64,000 nt of DNA from Eubacteriaceae bacterium (GTDB lineage: Bacteria > Bacillota > Clostridia > Lachnospirales > Lachnospiraceae), in NCBI GenBank assembly GCA_910574015.1, contig CAJSYQ010000008.1, forward strand, positions 43,684 through 107,683. Reading direction: 5' to 3'. The position numbers and the translations under genes are program-made. A model generated the notes under the pieces. The model was not told the origin of the DNA, made no database searches, and saw only the letters and a program-made list of their open reading frames with translations. Positions within the stretch are counted from its first letter, which is position 1. Every line of letters begins with the position of its first letter. Below are positions 26,388 to 35,177 of the stretch, piece after piece.

Positions 26388-26443
26388 AACCGGCCAAAGG
26401 CAAGGACTCACCATGGGAATCCCTATGCCTTTGGCCGGTTTTT
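26388..26443. terminator. Bidirectional terminator
   Basis: AAACCGGCCAAAGGCA pairs with TGCCTTTGGCCGGTTTTT. T-rich on the right; it separates the convergent coiled-coil gene and the GH127 gene. Confidence 0.85.
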
Positions 26444-26485
26444 CGTTTCTTCTTCTCAACTATAGATCAGCCCTGCGGCACTGGA

Positions 26486-28522
26486 TCAGTCCGCACGCTG
26501 CACCCAGACCCTCATTTCATTCTCACCGCGGTTCGCCCATGTATAATAGGGTACAAATTGTAGCTTCACCGGATTCCGTTTGATCTCCTTCACCACCCGG
26601 TATAGCCCCTTTCCCTCTATATAGACAGGATCCTGCCGATATCCGGAAAGGGCGATGCCCTTCACTGTCGTTCCGGCAATCTCACGTTCCCTCACTTCTG
26701 GTTCTGCATGAACGTCAAGACTCAGAAGGTGCAGATCCGTTCCATTGTCTGCCTCTTCCAGACAATAGACTACAGGCCCCCGCATCACTGCCACCTTCCC
26801 GATATCCTCACGAACGCGGCTGTCCGCCTCAAATACACGGACTTCCATCGGAAAGCTCAACTCCACCTGATCCTCTGCTCCCCACGCTTTCGTCACATAC
26901 AGATAGCCATTTTCCGTCCGGGTCTCTGCCCCCTCGGTCCCCCTGACCTGATACTCGTCCGCACACCATTCAGGAATGCGCAGGGCGATGGTAAAGGGTA
27001 ACGACGTCCCTCTCACCTTCACGCTGACCCCGCCATTCCACGGATAACCGGAGGTAACCGAAATCTCTGCCGTCTCCCCCTGTATCTCTTTCTGTACCAT
27101 GCTCCCCATATAAAGGTGGATATACAGGGTATCCTCTTTTTCCGTGTAGGCATAAGAGCCAATGGAGCTCAGAAGCCGGGCCAGATTAGGCGGGCAGCAG
27201 GCACAGCCAAACCATTTCTGCCTCACCGGCTTGACATGAAATTTGCGCTCGTCAAAGCGGCATGCTTCCGGAGCCGCCTCCAGTGGATTGACATAAAAGA
27301 AGCTCCTGCCGTCCAGCGCCATACCGCTGAGTACACCATTGTACAGCGCGCGCTCCATGGCGTCTGCATATTTGGAATCCGGTCTGATCTGAAGCATCCT
27401 GCGCGCCCAGAATACAAGTCCGATGGCAGCACAGGTTTCGGCGTAGGCGGTGTCATTGGGCAGGTCATAGCGGTAGGAGAACGCCTCCCCCAGATGGGTT
27501 GCACCAATGCCGCCGGTAATATACATCTTCTGGCTCACCATATTATCCCATAGCTTCTCACAGGCGTCGAAGAGCTCCCTGTCCTGATAGAGCCGGGCAA
27601 GATCCGCCATACCGGAATACAGATACACGCCCCGGACGGCATGCCCTGTCACCTCATCCTGCTGGCGCACCGGCACATGAGCCTGATGATAGAAATACCG
27701 CAGATCCTCCTCATGCCCCTTCTCGATCTTTTCGGGATGATCCTCACCGTCAAAATAATAGGGACGTCTGCCCCGCTCATTCACGAAGAAATAGCTCAGA
27801 TCCAGATACTTTTTCTCTCCGGTGGCCTCATAGAGCCTCACCAACGCCATCTCCGCAATCTCATGTCCCGGATATCCCTTGCATTTTCCCTCCTCCGTTC
27901 CAAAATAATTGTCTATGTAATCCGCAAACCGTTTCGCCGCATTGAGAAGCTTATCCTTGCCCGTAGCCTGATAATACGCCACCGCCCCCTCAGTCAGATG
28001 GCCAAAGCAGTACAATTCATGATGGTCTCTGAGGTTGGAGAAGATCTTGTCTTTCCCGTTGATGATGTAGTAGGTATCCAGATATCCGTCCTCCTGCTGG
28101 GCCGCGCAGACAATATCTATGGCATCGTCCGCCCTTTTTTCCAATTCCGGGTCTGGATGCTGCGTCAGCGAATATGCCACCGCCTCCACCCATTTATAAA
28201 AGTCACTGTCCTGAAAGACAAAGCCGTAAAACTTATCCTCCAGATGCTCCATGTCCTCCGGAAGGGCCTGAAATCCACGGAATGTATACTGCGGTTCCTC
28301 AAAGGATTCTCCCTGCTCCTTCCGCTCCTCATTCTGTTTCCCCGCCACCTGGAAATTGCGCATGCAGAAACTGGGCTCCGCCCCCTCTACCTGATCGTTC
28401 AGAGCGTCCCACTGATACGGCAGGATCTCCTCACGTACCAGTTCCATCTCATTTTTCCAGAAAGAGTCTGTGATCCTGACCTTCCTGAGTGAAACGGGAG
28501 TTGTATAATAATTTTCATTCAT
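26486..28522 (-). CDS. GH127 beta-L-arabinofuranosidase-like
   Basis: A 678-residue intracellular glycosidase (no signal peptide). It resembles HypBA1, which splits beta-L-Ara f from hydroxyproline-linked or pectic arabinose. The zinc/catalytic Cys cluster is visible as WFGCACCPPNLAR, and the acidic partner as NPLEA. The N-terminal (alpha/alpha)6 barrel and C-terminal beta domains are as expected in length. No arabinose transporter is adjacent; the isomerase-kinase pair at 37.8-40.8 kb could use its product. Substrate is inferred from family only. Confidence 0.88.
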   Translation of the reverse strand: MNENYYTTPVSLRKVRITDSFWKNEMELVREEILPYQWDALNDQVEGAEPSFCMRNFQVAGKQNEERKEQGESFEEPQYTFRGFQALPEDMEHLEDKFYGFVFQDSDFYKWVEAVAYSLTQHPDPELEKRADDAIDIVCAAQQEDGYLDTYYIINGKDKIFSNLRDHHELYCFGHLTEGAVAYYQATGKDKLLNAAKRFADYIDNYFGTEEGKCKGYPGHEIAEMALVRLYEATGEKKYLDLSYFFVNERGRRPYYFDGEDHPEKIEKGHEEDLRYFYHQAHVPVRQQDEVTGHAVRGVYLYSGMADLARLYQDRELFDACEKLWDNMVSQKMYITGGIGATHLGEAFSYRYDLPNDTAYAETCAAIGLVFWARRMLQIRPDSKYADAMERALYNGVLSGMALDGRSFFYVNPLEAAPEACRFDERKFHVKPVRQKWFGCACCPPNLARLLSSIGSYAYTEKEDTLYIHLYMGSMVQKEIQGETAEISVTSGYPWNGGVSVKVRGTSLPFTIALRIPEWCADEYQVRGTEGAETRTENGYLYVTKAWGAEDQVELSFPMEVRVFEADSRVREDIGKVAVMRGPVVYCLEEADNGTDLHLLSLDVHAEPEVREREIAGTTVKGIALSGYRQDPVYIEGKGLYRVVKEIKRNPVKLQFVPYYTWANRGENEMRVWVQRAD

Positions 28523-28545
28523 TCCTTCTACCTCTCTTACTATTA

Positions 28546-29019
28546 TTATTTGTCCGGAAAAATCTCCGCCAGTACATCACAGGCATCTCCGATAAGATTC
28601 AGACAGGGACGTTTCTTATAGTATTCCTCTGTCCTTGGTTCTGGTGTGCATCCCGTCCGGTATTCCTCCGAGACAGATGATTTCTTTTTGTCCAGTCCAA
28701 GCAGTTCCCGGCAGACAATACTGCCATTCCTTGCCTCAAAGGCAGCCGCCAGTCTCTGAACCGCATCATAGTTCCTCTTCTTCCCCTCAGGATCTTTCGG
28801 ATCTGCACTCCCCGTCAGAGCGCCGGCGATAAAAAACATGGCAGATACCGTTCCGCATACCTGCCTCAAACGCCCCATACCGCCGCCAAATGACTGGCAA
28901 AGCTTCAGCGCCTGTTCGGTATCCACTCCTAGCATATCGCTGTGGGCAAGGATCACCGCCTGGGTACAATTATATCCCTCCCTGAAATTTTTCATTGCCT
29001 GTTCTCTGCGTGATTCCAT
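28546..29019 (-). CDS. C_GCAxxG_C_C family redox-type protein
   Basis: About 157 residues. The Cys pattern of the C_GCAxxG_C_C family is kept: YNCTQAV, CQSFGGGMGR..VCGTVSA, a later C in IVCRELLG and RPC. The family is common in anaerobes and is thought to carry a metal or redox centre; function not established. The start is ATG 29019, behind GGAGG that overlaps an earlier in-frame ATG. 23 bases upstream of GH127, so they may share an mRNA. Confidence 0.8.
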   Translation of the reverse strand: MESRREQAMKNFREGYNCTQAVILAHSDMLGVDTEQALKLCQSFGGGMGRLRQVCGTVSAMFFIAGALTGSADPKDPEGKKRNYDAVQRLAAAFEARNGSIVCRELLGLDKKKSSVSEEYRTGCTPEPRTEEYYKKRPCLNLIGDACDVLAEIFPDK

Positions 29020-29032
29020 TCTGACCTCCATT

Positions 29033-29074
29033 CAGTTAGCCCGGCGGCGCCAATCTGAACCCGCCGTTGAACTG
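29033..29074. repeat. Short hairpin repeat copy B
   Basis: CAGTT...CGGCGGCG pairs with CGCCGTTG AACTG around the loop CCAATCTGAACC. Reverse complement matches copy A at 23646 (CAACGGCGGGT.. ..GGCGCCG..GCTAA). Between the C_GCAxxG gene and purC. Confidence 0.55.
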
Positions 29075-29182
29075 CTATATATGGGTATTGTATCATAAAT
29101 TATTTAAACTTCCTATTGATTTTTTGCTGAAAATCTGTTTTTATATAAAGTATCATAAGATTAATAAAAGTGAGGGTTCGCC

Positions 29183-30061
29183 ATGAGTGCTAAAGAATGT
29201 AAACCAATAATGGAAGGCAAGGTGCGGGAAATATATGATAATGGAGACAATCTGATCATTGTCGCCACCGACCGCATCAGTTGTTTTGATGTGATACTGA
29301 AAAACAATGTCACGAAAAAGGGAACCGTTCTGACCCAGATGTCCCGGTTCTGGTTTGAAATGACAGAAGATATCCTTCCCAATCATATGCTCTCTGTAGA
29401 TGTAAACGATATGCCGGAGTTCTTCCAGAAACCAGAATTCGACGGCAACAGCATGATGTGTAAGAAACTGAAAATGCTTCCCATCGAATGCATCGTCCGG
29501 GGTTACATCACCGGAAGCGGCTGGGAGAGCTACAAGAAGAACGGCACGGTGTGCGGCATCACGCTTCCGGAAGGACTGCAGGAATCCGATAAGCTCCCAG
29601 AGCCCATCTATACCCCTTCCACCAAAGCAGAGCTTGGGGACCATGATGAAAATATTTCCTTTGAACAGAGCGTGGCCCATCTCGAGAAATATTTCCCCGG
29701 AAAGGGAAAAGAATATGCGGAGAAGCTCCGCGATGCCACCATCGCCCTGTACAAAAAATGCGCGGACTTTGCACTGACCCGGGGAATCATTATCGCCGAT
29801 ACAAAGTTTGAATTTGGTCTGGATGAGAACGGTAATATCGTTCTCGGTGACGAGATGCTCACACCGGACAGCTCCCGCTTCTGGCCCGCAGACGGCTATG
29901 AGCCGGGACACGGACAGCCCTCCTTCGACAAACAGTTTGCCAGGGACTGGCTAAAAGAGAATCCGGATAATGACTGGACACTGCCGGATGATATCGTCCA
30001 GAAGACCATCGACAAATATCTGTCCGGCTATGAACTGCTGACAGGTGAAAGGATAGGATGA
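29183..30061 (+). CDS. purC: SAICAR synthase
   Basis: PurC joins CAIR with aspartate to make SAICAR, step 8 of purine synthesis. The 292-residue protein shows GKVREIYD, ATDRISCFDVIL, IECIVRGYITGSGW, the ATP-binding ...DTKFEFGLD, and DEMLTPDSSRFWP signature, and the KQFARDWLKE segment of the longer (yeast-like) form. GTGAGGG precedes the ATG. Single gene: no purE or purF nearby and no purine riboswitch seen in the 120 bases upstream. Confidence 0.96.
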   Translation: MSAKECKPIMEGKVREIYDNGDNLIIVATDRISCFDVILKNNVTKKGTVLTQMSRFWFEMTEDILPNHMLSVDVNDMPEFFQKPEFDGNSMMCKKLKMLPIECIVRGYITGSGWESYKKNGTVCGITLPEGLQESDKLPEPIYTPSTKAELGDHDENISFEQSVAHLEKYFPGKGKEYAEKLRDATIALYKKCADFALTRGIIIADTKFEFGLDENGNIVLGDEMLTPDSSRFWPADGYEPGHGQPSFDKQFARDWLKENPDNDWTLPDDIVQKTIDKYLSGYELLTGERIG

Positions 30062-30084
30062 TTTAAAACATAACATTACACAGC

Positions 30085-30132
30085 AAATCCGCTCAACGGC
30101 CTGATCCATCGCTGCCGTTGAGCGGATTTTTT
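30085..30132 (+). terminator. Terminator after purC
   Basis: AAATCCGCTCAACGGC pairs perfectly with GCCGTTGAGCGGATTT, then TTT. Its core CTCAACGGC/GCCGTTGAG recalls the hairpin repeats at 23646 and 29033. Confidence 0.9.
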
Positions 30133-30146
30133 AAAGAATAGGAAGC

Positions 30147-31523
30147 TTACGCCACTCTCACCTTTACCCTGCATTTTCTATCACTGGTTTTCATCCCCAC
30201 TGTCACAGTGGCTTTCCCTCTCCTTAAGCCCCGGATCTTCCCCGTCCCGGAGACCTTTACTACCTTTGGACGGGAACTTTTAAATGTAAGAATGTCTGAT
30301 TTTATTCTCCAGCCCTTCTTCACACCGCTCCTTCCCAGATCGTCAATCTCCGGTATTACACTGATCTGACCTGCCTTTCCCTTTCGCAGCCGGATCTCCT
30401 TTGCTGTGGGGATCAACCGCAGGACCGTCTGGGCATCATAATATTTCTTTTTCTTATTCTTTACTGTGGTCACTACCGCCACATATTTGTCTGTAGTATA
30501 CACCATTCCTTTCAGTTTTTTATTTTTGGAGGACAAAAGATAGGACGCCTTCTTAAACGTCGGGCCTTTCTTTCCCTTTGATGGGCCAAATGCATAATAT
30601 CCAACCGAAGCTACTGTATCCGGCAGAGTCACTTCTTTCAGCCCGCACCATCGGAACGCCTCCGGCCCGATCACCCGGATTTTCCCAGGCAGCTTCAGCT
30701 TGGTCACCGATGTAGCAAATGAACCTCGAAAAGCCCCCTCACCTATGATCTTCAAGTTCTTACTCCACCTTATTTTCTTCAATCCGCTACATCCAGTAAA
30801 TGAAAATGGCGCTATCTCGGTTATATGATCCGGCAAATAGATCTCTTCCAGACTGTCACAACTCCATACCTGCTGATTTTTGCATTTCCATTTCTTATTC
30901 TTTGAAAAGACAATCCTCTTGACAAATTTATTCCTTATCTCTTCTGATGAAACGACGCTGGAAGGCATTTTATATTCCTGCAGCGTGTTATAGCTCGGGT
31001 AACAGATCATGGCACTTTTGTCCCAATTATACAGGATACCGTTTTCCGCTTTCAGATACCGGCTCCCTGCCTCCACTTCTACACTCGCCAAATTGAAAAA
31101 GGTAATTGAAAGATCGGCCATCTTAAATTCCCCGGATCTGTTTTTCAACGGCCGCAGCGTCTTAGGAAGTATCAGCTTATCAATATGATAATCCTGTGAT
31201 GAGGGAGAAAGGCCATAGCTGGGACGCGATGAAGCATATTCATCCAGGCTCAGGCTCATCACCGTCTTCCCTCCCAGCTTTCCTGGTATGGTCAATACCG
31301 TCTCCTCTTCTGGTATCGTTATGCCCACAATCTCAACTGCTCCCTGATATCCATCCAGTTCCTGATAGAAAAAGGTAAAGCCATTCTGTTCCGCCTGTAA
31401 CACACTCTTTTCCCCTGCCCTGCTGATCCCTCCATATAGTGACATAAACAAAATAACCGCTGCCGCCATGCAGCCTATACATCTGGCTGCAAAAATTTTA
31501 TACCTGATTTTAAGTCCTGTCAT
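30147..31523 (-). CDS. Secreted BspA-type LRR_5 protein with C-terminal Ig-like domain
   Basis: About 458 residues. Signal peptide with hydrophobic core AAAVILFMSLYGG. The middle (about 80-330) consists of LRR_5/BspA units (SLEEIYLPDHITEIAPFSFTGCSGL, LKKIRWSKNLKIIGEGAFRG). The end (380-458) is a bacterial Ig-like fold (TFKSSRPKVVKVSGTGKI, GKATVTVG). BspA-like proteins bind host or matrix proteins. The start is ATG 31523 behind GGAGGA. It is 63 bases after the damaged subtilase, mirroring the subtilase/LRR pairs at 45-50 kb. No LPxTG; the C terminus is basic. Confidence 0.8.
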   Translation of the reverse strand: MTGLKIRYKIFAARCIGCMAAAVILFMSLYGGISRAGEKSVLQAEQNGFTFFYQELDGYQGAVEIVGITIPEEETVLTIPGKLGGKTVMSLSLDEYASSRPSYGLSPSSQDYHIDKLILPKTLRPLKNRSGEFKMADLSITFFNLASVEVEAGSRYLKAENGILYNWDKSAMICYPSYNTLQEYKMPSSVVSSEEIRNKFVKRIVFSKNKKWKCKNQQVWSCDSLEEIYLPDHITEIAPFSFTGCSGLKKIRWSKNLKIIGEGAFRGSFATSVTKLKLPGKIRVIGPEAFRWCGLKEVTLPDTVASVGYYAFGPSKGKKGPTFKKASYLLSSKNKKLKGMVYTTDKYVAVVTTVKNKKKKYYDAQTVLRLIPTAKEIRLRKGKAGQISVIPEIDDLGRSGVKKGWRIKSDILTFKSSRPKVVKVSGTGKIRGLRRGKATVTVGMKTSDRKCRVKVRVA

Positions 31524-31586
31524 AACTTCCTCCTTTTCTAAGGCCCACTTACAATTTCCTTCAAAAATGTACAATATCAACCAGTA

Positions 31587-33402
31587 TCAACATGAATATT
31601 TTGCCATCCTTGTCCCCAGGTCAGTCCTGCCCACACCATTAAGATATGCCTGAAAGTTATACAGTTTAAATGCATCACAGTATTCTGATGAATTACAAAA
31701 ATCATCTGCGCTCCCCACTGTGTTATTTTTAAAATGCGAAAGAATGTTTACCGCCACATCTTTCGCTACCTTAAATCTTTTTGGGACAATCCCTGGGTTA
31801 TCTGCATGATCATTAGCATTGATTTCTTTATCATGAAACAGTCTTCCATATTCCTTTGTCCAAACGGAATGAGAAAACACATCCGTAGCTGTATGGATTG
31901 CTACGCCGTAAGCAAATGCGGCTCTATTTGTTGCAGAACCTCCCAGACTGCCAAGAGGTATACTTGAAAAAATCCTTTCAAACTCCTGTGCCGCATTGTT
32001 GGCATCGCTGGTTGTCCTGGAGTAAGTTTTCCCACCCCGAAGCGCCTTTGCGTACTCTGTGCACTTGATATAATTAAATATATAATTGCATGTGGCTGCG
32101 CCGCCTGTCGTTATAAAATAGCCATGGAGACAGGGATGCTTAGTCATTCCCTTAGTATTCTGGTTTCCTTTCTTATCCGGATATACCGCCCCCATCTTTA
32201 CCACAGATATAATATTGGCATTAACAGCAGTTCCCGCTCCGGTTGTAACATACCCATTATCTTTTAGCGCGTCCTGAGCCAGAGTTTGATGTCCGGCCTC
32301 TTCCCATGAACCATTTACATATTCCACATCCGTAAATCCCTGAACCAGCGATTCATTTTTCTCTATTTCCGATTTATTTTCTTCTACGGTTTTCCAAGGC
32401 TGATAGCTTTTCTCAAATTCATCGTATATCTCTAATGCCTGCTGATAATCCAGGAACCCATTACCGTAGCTCTCTTTATCTCCACACTCTTTCGCCGCTG
32501 CATCCATAAGCTGTCGAATAAAATCTGCCGGTTTCGTAAGATCCCTTTCCCAAAGCTTAGAGGCAGCGCCTACCACGTGGGGGACCGCCATGCTTGTTCC
32601 ATTGCATATCATCACTCCAGCAAAGCCCGCCGTAGCTTTTACCTTCTCAGCAGGTGCAACGATCTCCACCTGTTCCCCCTCTGCACTGTAATCGCAGACG
32701 GTTCCGTCGGTATCGGTTCCTCCCACAGCCATCACCTCATCCATCGCCGCAGGGTACTCAACAACGCCATGATTTCCCGCCGCTGCCACGATGAGAATCC
32801 CCTTGTCATATGCCTCTTTGACGGCAGTTTCCAGTGCCTCTGATGGTACAGTCATCCCAAAACTAAGGCTTATAATATTCACCTTCTTCTCAATTGCCCG
32901 ATAAATCGCCTCCACGACTCTGCTGACCGGCGCCGATTTATCCTCATCCAGAACCCTTGCTGAATATAACTCCACATTTGGATTGATCCCCGTAATCCCC
33001 TCGCCGTTATCTTTCGCCGCAATAACTCCCGCGATGGAAGTCCCGTGACCGGATATATCCCAGAACAAAGGCATTATATTTTCCTCCCCAGGAATCAGAT
33101 TGATAGATTCTTTCACATCAATGTCATTAAATAAATCGACACCCGAGTCTATCAGCGCCACCTTCACCTTAGTTTCCTGATCTTCTTTGTAGTCTGTATC
33201 ATCAAAGTTTATTGCCTGAAGATTCCACTCTGTCTGTCCGGTCCAGTCAGTTCCAGAATGATAAAATTGGCATCACCCATGTTGTCATTACTCAAGTCCG
33301 ATATGGTCTCCCCTTCCTCATAAGTGCTCCTAAACCAGTATTAACAGCCAGCACCATACCCATCGATATGGCTAAAATTCTCTTCCAATAAGAATGTTTC
33401 AT
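31587..33402 (-). pseudogene. Subtilase (S8) with zinc-hydrolase-like domain, frameshifted at the 5' end
   Basis: The protease body (GTG 33167 to 31587) is intact: Asp in ALIDSGVD, His in SGHGTSIAG, Asn in AAGNHG, Ser in NGTSMAVPH, then MTKHPCLHG and HTATDVFSH of a metal-hydrolase-like domain. A proper start lies at ATG 33402 behind GGAGG, giving a signal peptide (MKHSYWKRILAISMGMVLA). But signal, propeptide (TYEEGETISDLSNDNM) and body lie in three different frames, with stops near 33293 and 33240. Two frameshifts mean no full-length product. The intact paralog is at 46082-48676, and shows what was lost. It could still yield a leaderless body. Confidence 0.75.
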
Positions 33403-33421
33403 ACGCATCTCCTCCATTTCA

Positions 33422-33459
33422 AATCGTTATTATATATGCTTCTATATATAATAACGATT
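33422..33459. promoter_or_regulatory. Perfect 16-bp inverted repeat upstream of the damaged subtilase
   Basis: AATCGTTATTATATAT (33422-33437) and ATATATAATAACGATT (33444-33459) flank a six-base loop. It contains TATAAT, so it probably overlaps the -10 region and acts as an operator, 20 bases before the start at 33402. Confidence 0.55.
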
Positions 33460-33573
33460 GAAACGACGAATTTGGGACAACTTTCCAAAACTTTTTTTAA
33501 AAATCTGAAAAAAATGAGAGCTACGGCGGCCGCCAAGTTCAGCCTGTAAAGTGCATGACTGCCCCTCCCTTCC

Positions 33574-34473
33574 TTACAGGTGATGAACACTCTTTCTATA
33601 CTTCTGTAATTCTTCTTCGCTGACATTTCCTATGATTTCATCGAGAAACGCCAACAGCTTTTTCTTGTCCTTCGGCAGCCGTCCATGAAACTGGTACGCG
33701 TTGGATGCTCCCATTGCCGCAAAGATGGTAGGTATCTGCAAATTTTCGATGAGTGTCCGTACCTCTTTGTATTTTTCGAGTTCTCCTTCCTCTTGCCAGT
33801 TCCCATGCTGTATTTCAGCATAAAGTTCAGAATCAGGATAAATCGTAAGCATATTCGCCCCAATAAGAGTAGGATGTATCTCATTGCATAGTTCAGCCGT
33901 CAATTTTGCCCCGATTTCTCCCCGGCCCGCCCCAGAAATGCTTACCAAGTAAAAGAAACTGTAATGAATGCCTGCTGCATCCAATCTTTTGCATTGCTCT
34001 ATGATGTCTGCCCGGGTATAGCCCTTGTTCATAAACTGCAGGGCTTCATCATCTCCTGTTTCTATTCCGATTGTCAGACCGCCATACCCCAAAGCCCGCA
34101 GTTTGGTAAGTTCTTCATCCGTTTTCAAAGTAACATCTGTAATCCTTGCAAACGAACCGATAGACTTTACGGATGGAAGATACTTGTGGATTAACTCTGC
34201 AATCGCAGTTAGTTTCTCATAGGATAAAACGAATGGATTAGCTCCCGTCAAAAACACTCGGCGGGTACGCCCGCTGTTCCAACCTTTTGCTGCTTTTTTA
34301 ACCTCCCGCAGATCACACTCAATATCCTCCAGAGGGGACATTCTGAATTTGAACGGCAGATCATTATACAAGGTACAAAACTTGCATTTATGATGCGTAC
34401 AGCCTGCCGTTACTTCTAACAAAATTGATGCCGCTTCATACGGCGGTCGCCAAATCGTTCCTGTGTAGTGCAT
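33574..34473 (-). CDS. Radical SAM protein, unknown substrate
   Basis: A 299-residue radical SAM enzyme with the Cys motif in CTHHKCKFC (C-x4-C-x2-C spacing, one residue longer than the common CX3CX2C), and GIETGDDEALQFMNKGY as SAM-binding segment. It resembles the YgiQ/HemN-like group of unnamed radical SAM proteins in Clostridia; reaction unknown. The start is ATG 34473 behind AAGGAG. Divergent from an HxlR regulator with an inverted repeat between, so it is probably its target. Confidence 0.78.
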   Translation of the reverse strand: MHYTGTIWRPPYEAASILLEVTAGCTHHKCKFCTLYNDLPFKFRMSPLEDIECDLREVKKAAKGWNSGRTRRVFLTGANPFVLSYEKLTAIAELIHKYLPSVKSIGSFARITDVTLKTDEELTKLRALGYGGLTIGIETGDDEALQFMNKGYTRADIIEQCKRLDAAGIHYSFFYLVSISGAGRGEIGAKLTAELCNEIHPTLIGANMLTIYPDSELYAEIQHGNWQEEGELEKYKEVRTLIENLQIPTIFAAMGASNAYQFHGRLPKDKKKLLAFLDEIIGNVSEEELQKYRKSVHHL

Positions 34474-34504
34474 AAACACATCTCCTTTTCTGTAATCTAT
34501 ACCA

Positions 34505-34532
34505 ATTATACTTTAGCACAATGATTTTACAA
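34505..34532 (-). promoter_or_regulatory. Promoter of the radical SAM gene
   Basis: Minus strand TTGTAA (34527-34532), 16-base spacer, TATAAT (34505-34510), 30 bases upstream of the start. Confidence 0.6.
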
Positions 34533-34537
34533 GTACT

Positions 34538-34554
34538 GTACTTTTTTATAGTAC
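34538..34554. promoter_or_regulatory. Candidate HxlR operator
   Basis: GTACT-TTTTTAT-AGTAC, preceded by another GTAC (34533-34536) and followed by GGTACT at 34567. It lies exactly between the -35 boxes of the divergent promoters, where a bound dimer would block both. Confidence 0.5.
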
Positions 34555-34572
34555 CCATATTGAAATGGTACT

Positions 34573-34601
34573 TTGATTTTTGTAGAAATGCGTGTTATAC
34601 T
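34573..34601 (+). promoter_or_regulatory. Promoter of the hxlR-type gene
   Basis: TTGATT (34573-34578), 17-base spacer, TATACT (34596-34601), 22 bases before the start codon. Confidence 0.65.
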
Positions 34602-34623
34602 GTGTTTGAAAGGAGCGGAAGGA

Positions 34624-34953
34624 ATGAAAAAAAGTACATTGGCTGTTGAACGCTGCAAAACCGTTTCTACCATACAAAAAATCTTGGGCGGTAAATGGAA
34701 AATTGAAATCATCTATTACATCGCCTTTCAGGATATACACCGCTTTGGAGAGCTTCGCAGGCATATCGGTGACATTACGGAATCAAGCCTGACAAAGCAG
34801 CTTCGGGAGCTGGAAGCGGACGGCTTTATTACCCGTCATGACTACAAAGAAGTCCCTCCTCGTGTGGAATATAACCTTACTGACTTGGGAAAAAGCTTTA
34901 TTCCCGTCTTTGAGCATATGAAACAGTGGGGAGATGAAAACCTAAGGGAGTAA
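34624..34953 (+). CDS. HxlR family transcriptional regulator
   Basis: A 109-residue winged-helix regulator. ILGGKWKIEIIYYI, RFGELRRHIGDITESSLTKQLRELEADGFITR and the wing VPPRVEYNLTDLGKSF are the HxlR signature. A Cys at residue ~9 (VERCKTV) matches the position of the redox-sensing Cys in HypR/QorR/YodB proteins, so oxidative or electrophile sensing is possible. Start ATG 34624 behind AAGGAGCGGAAGGA; an in-frame upstream ATG at 34573 falls inside the promoter. Divergent from the radical SAM gene and likely autoregulated. Confidence 0.88.
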   Translation: MKKSTLAVERCKTVSTIQKILGGKWKIEIIYYIAFQDIHRFGELRRHIGDITESSLTKQLRELEADGFITRHDYKEVPPRVEYNLTDLGKSFIPVFEHMKQWGDENLRE

Positions 34954-35034
34954 CGCTTATGGCAGCAGACAGCATACGCTAAATATACAACATAATAATA
35001 AGCATATAATTTGAATTGCATAAAATTGCGCAAT

Positions 35035-35086
35035 AAAAAAACAGAGCCAGTAAGCGGCGGGAGATTCCCACCTGCTTTTGGCTCTG
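35035..35086 (-). terminator. Terminator of the MCP gene
   Basis: Minus strand CAGAGCCA...TGGCTCTG stem with a long loop (some inner pairing AGCAGG/CCGCT) and then seven T. It closes the KASIII-MCP transcript. The space 34954-35177 holds nothing else I can support. Confidence 0.75.
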
Positions 35087-35177
35087 GGTTTCTTTTAATA
35101 GATTAATATCTAAAAGGCCATGCTATATAATACAACTGTCGGGGCAGAATCTGGTATTATCCAGTCAGCATCATCCA

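Noticed and set aside
29075..29182. Purine riboswitch or PurR box before purC
   Set aside because: No paired P1-P3 arrangement or PurBox pair could be found in the short leader.
29153..29911. 252-codon minus-strand frame opposite purC
   Set aside because: purC motifs fill the plus strand; the antisense product has no family features.
33399..33626. 75-codon minus-strand frame spanning the end of the radical SAM gene
   Set aside because: Overlaps the real gene in another frame and the 16-bp palindrome; no ribosome site.
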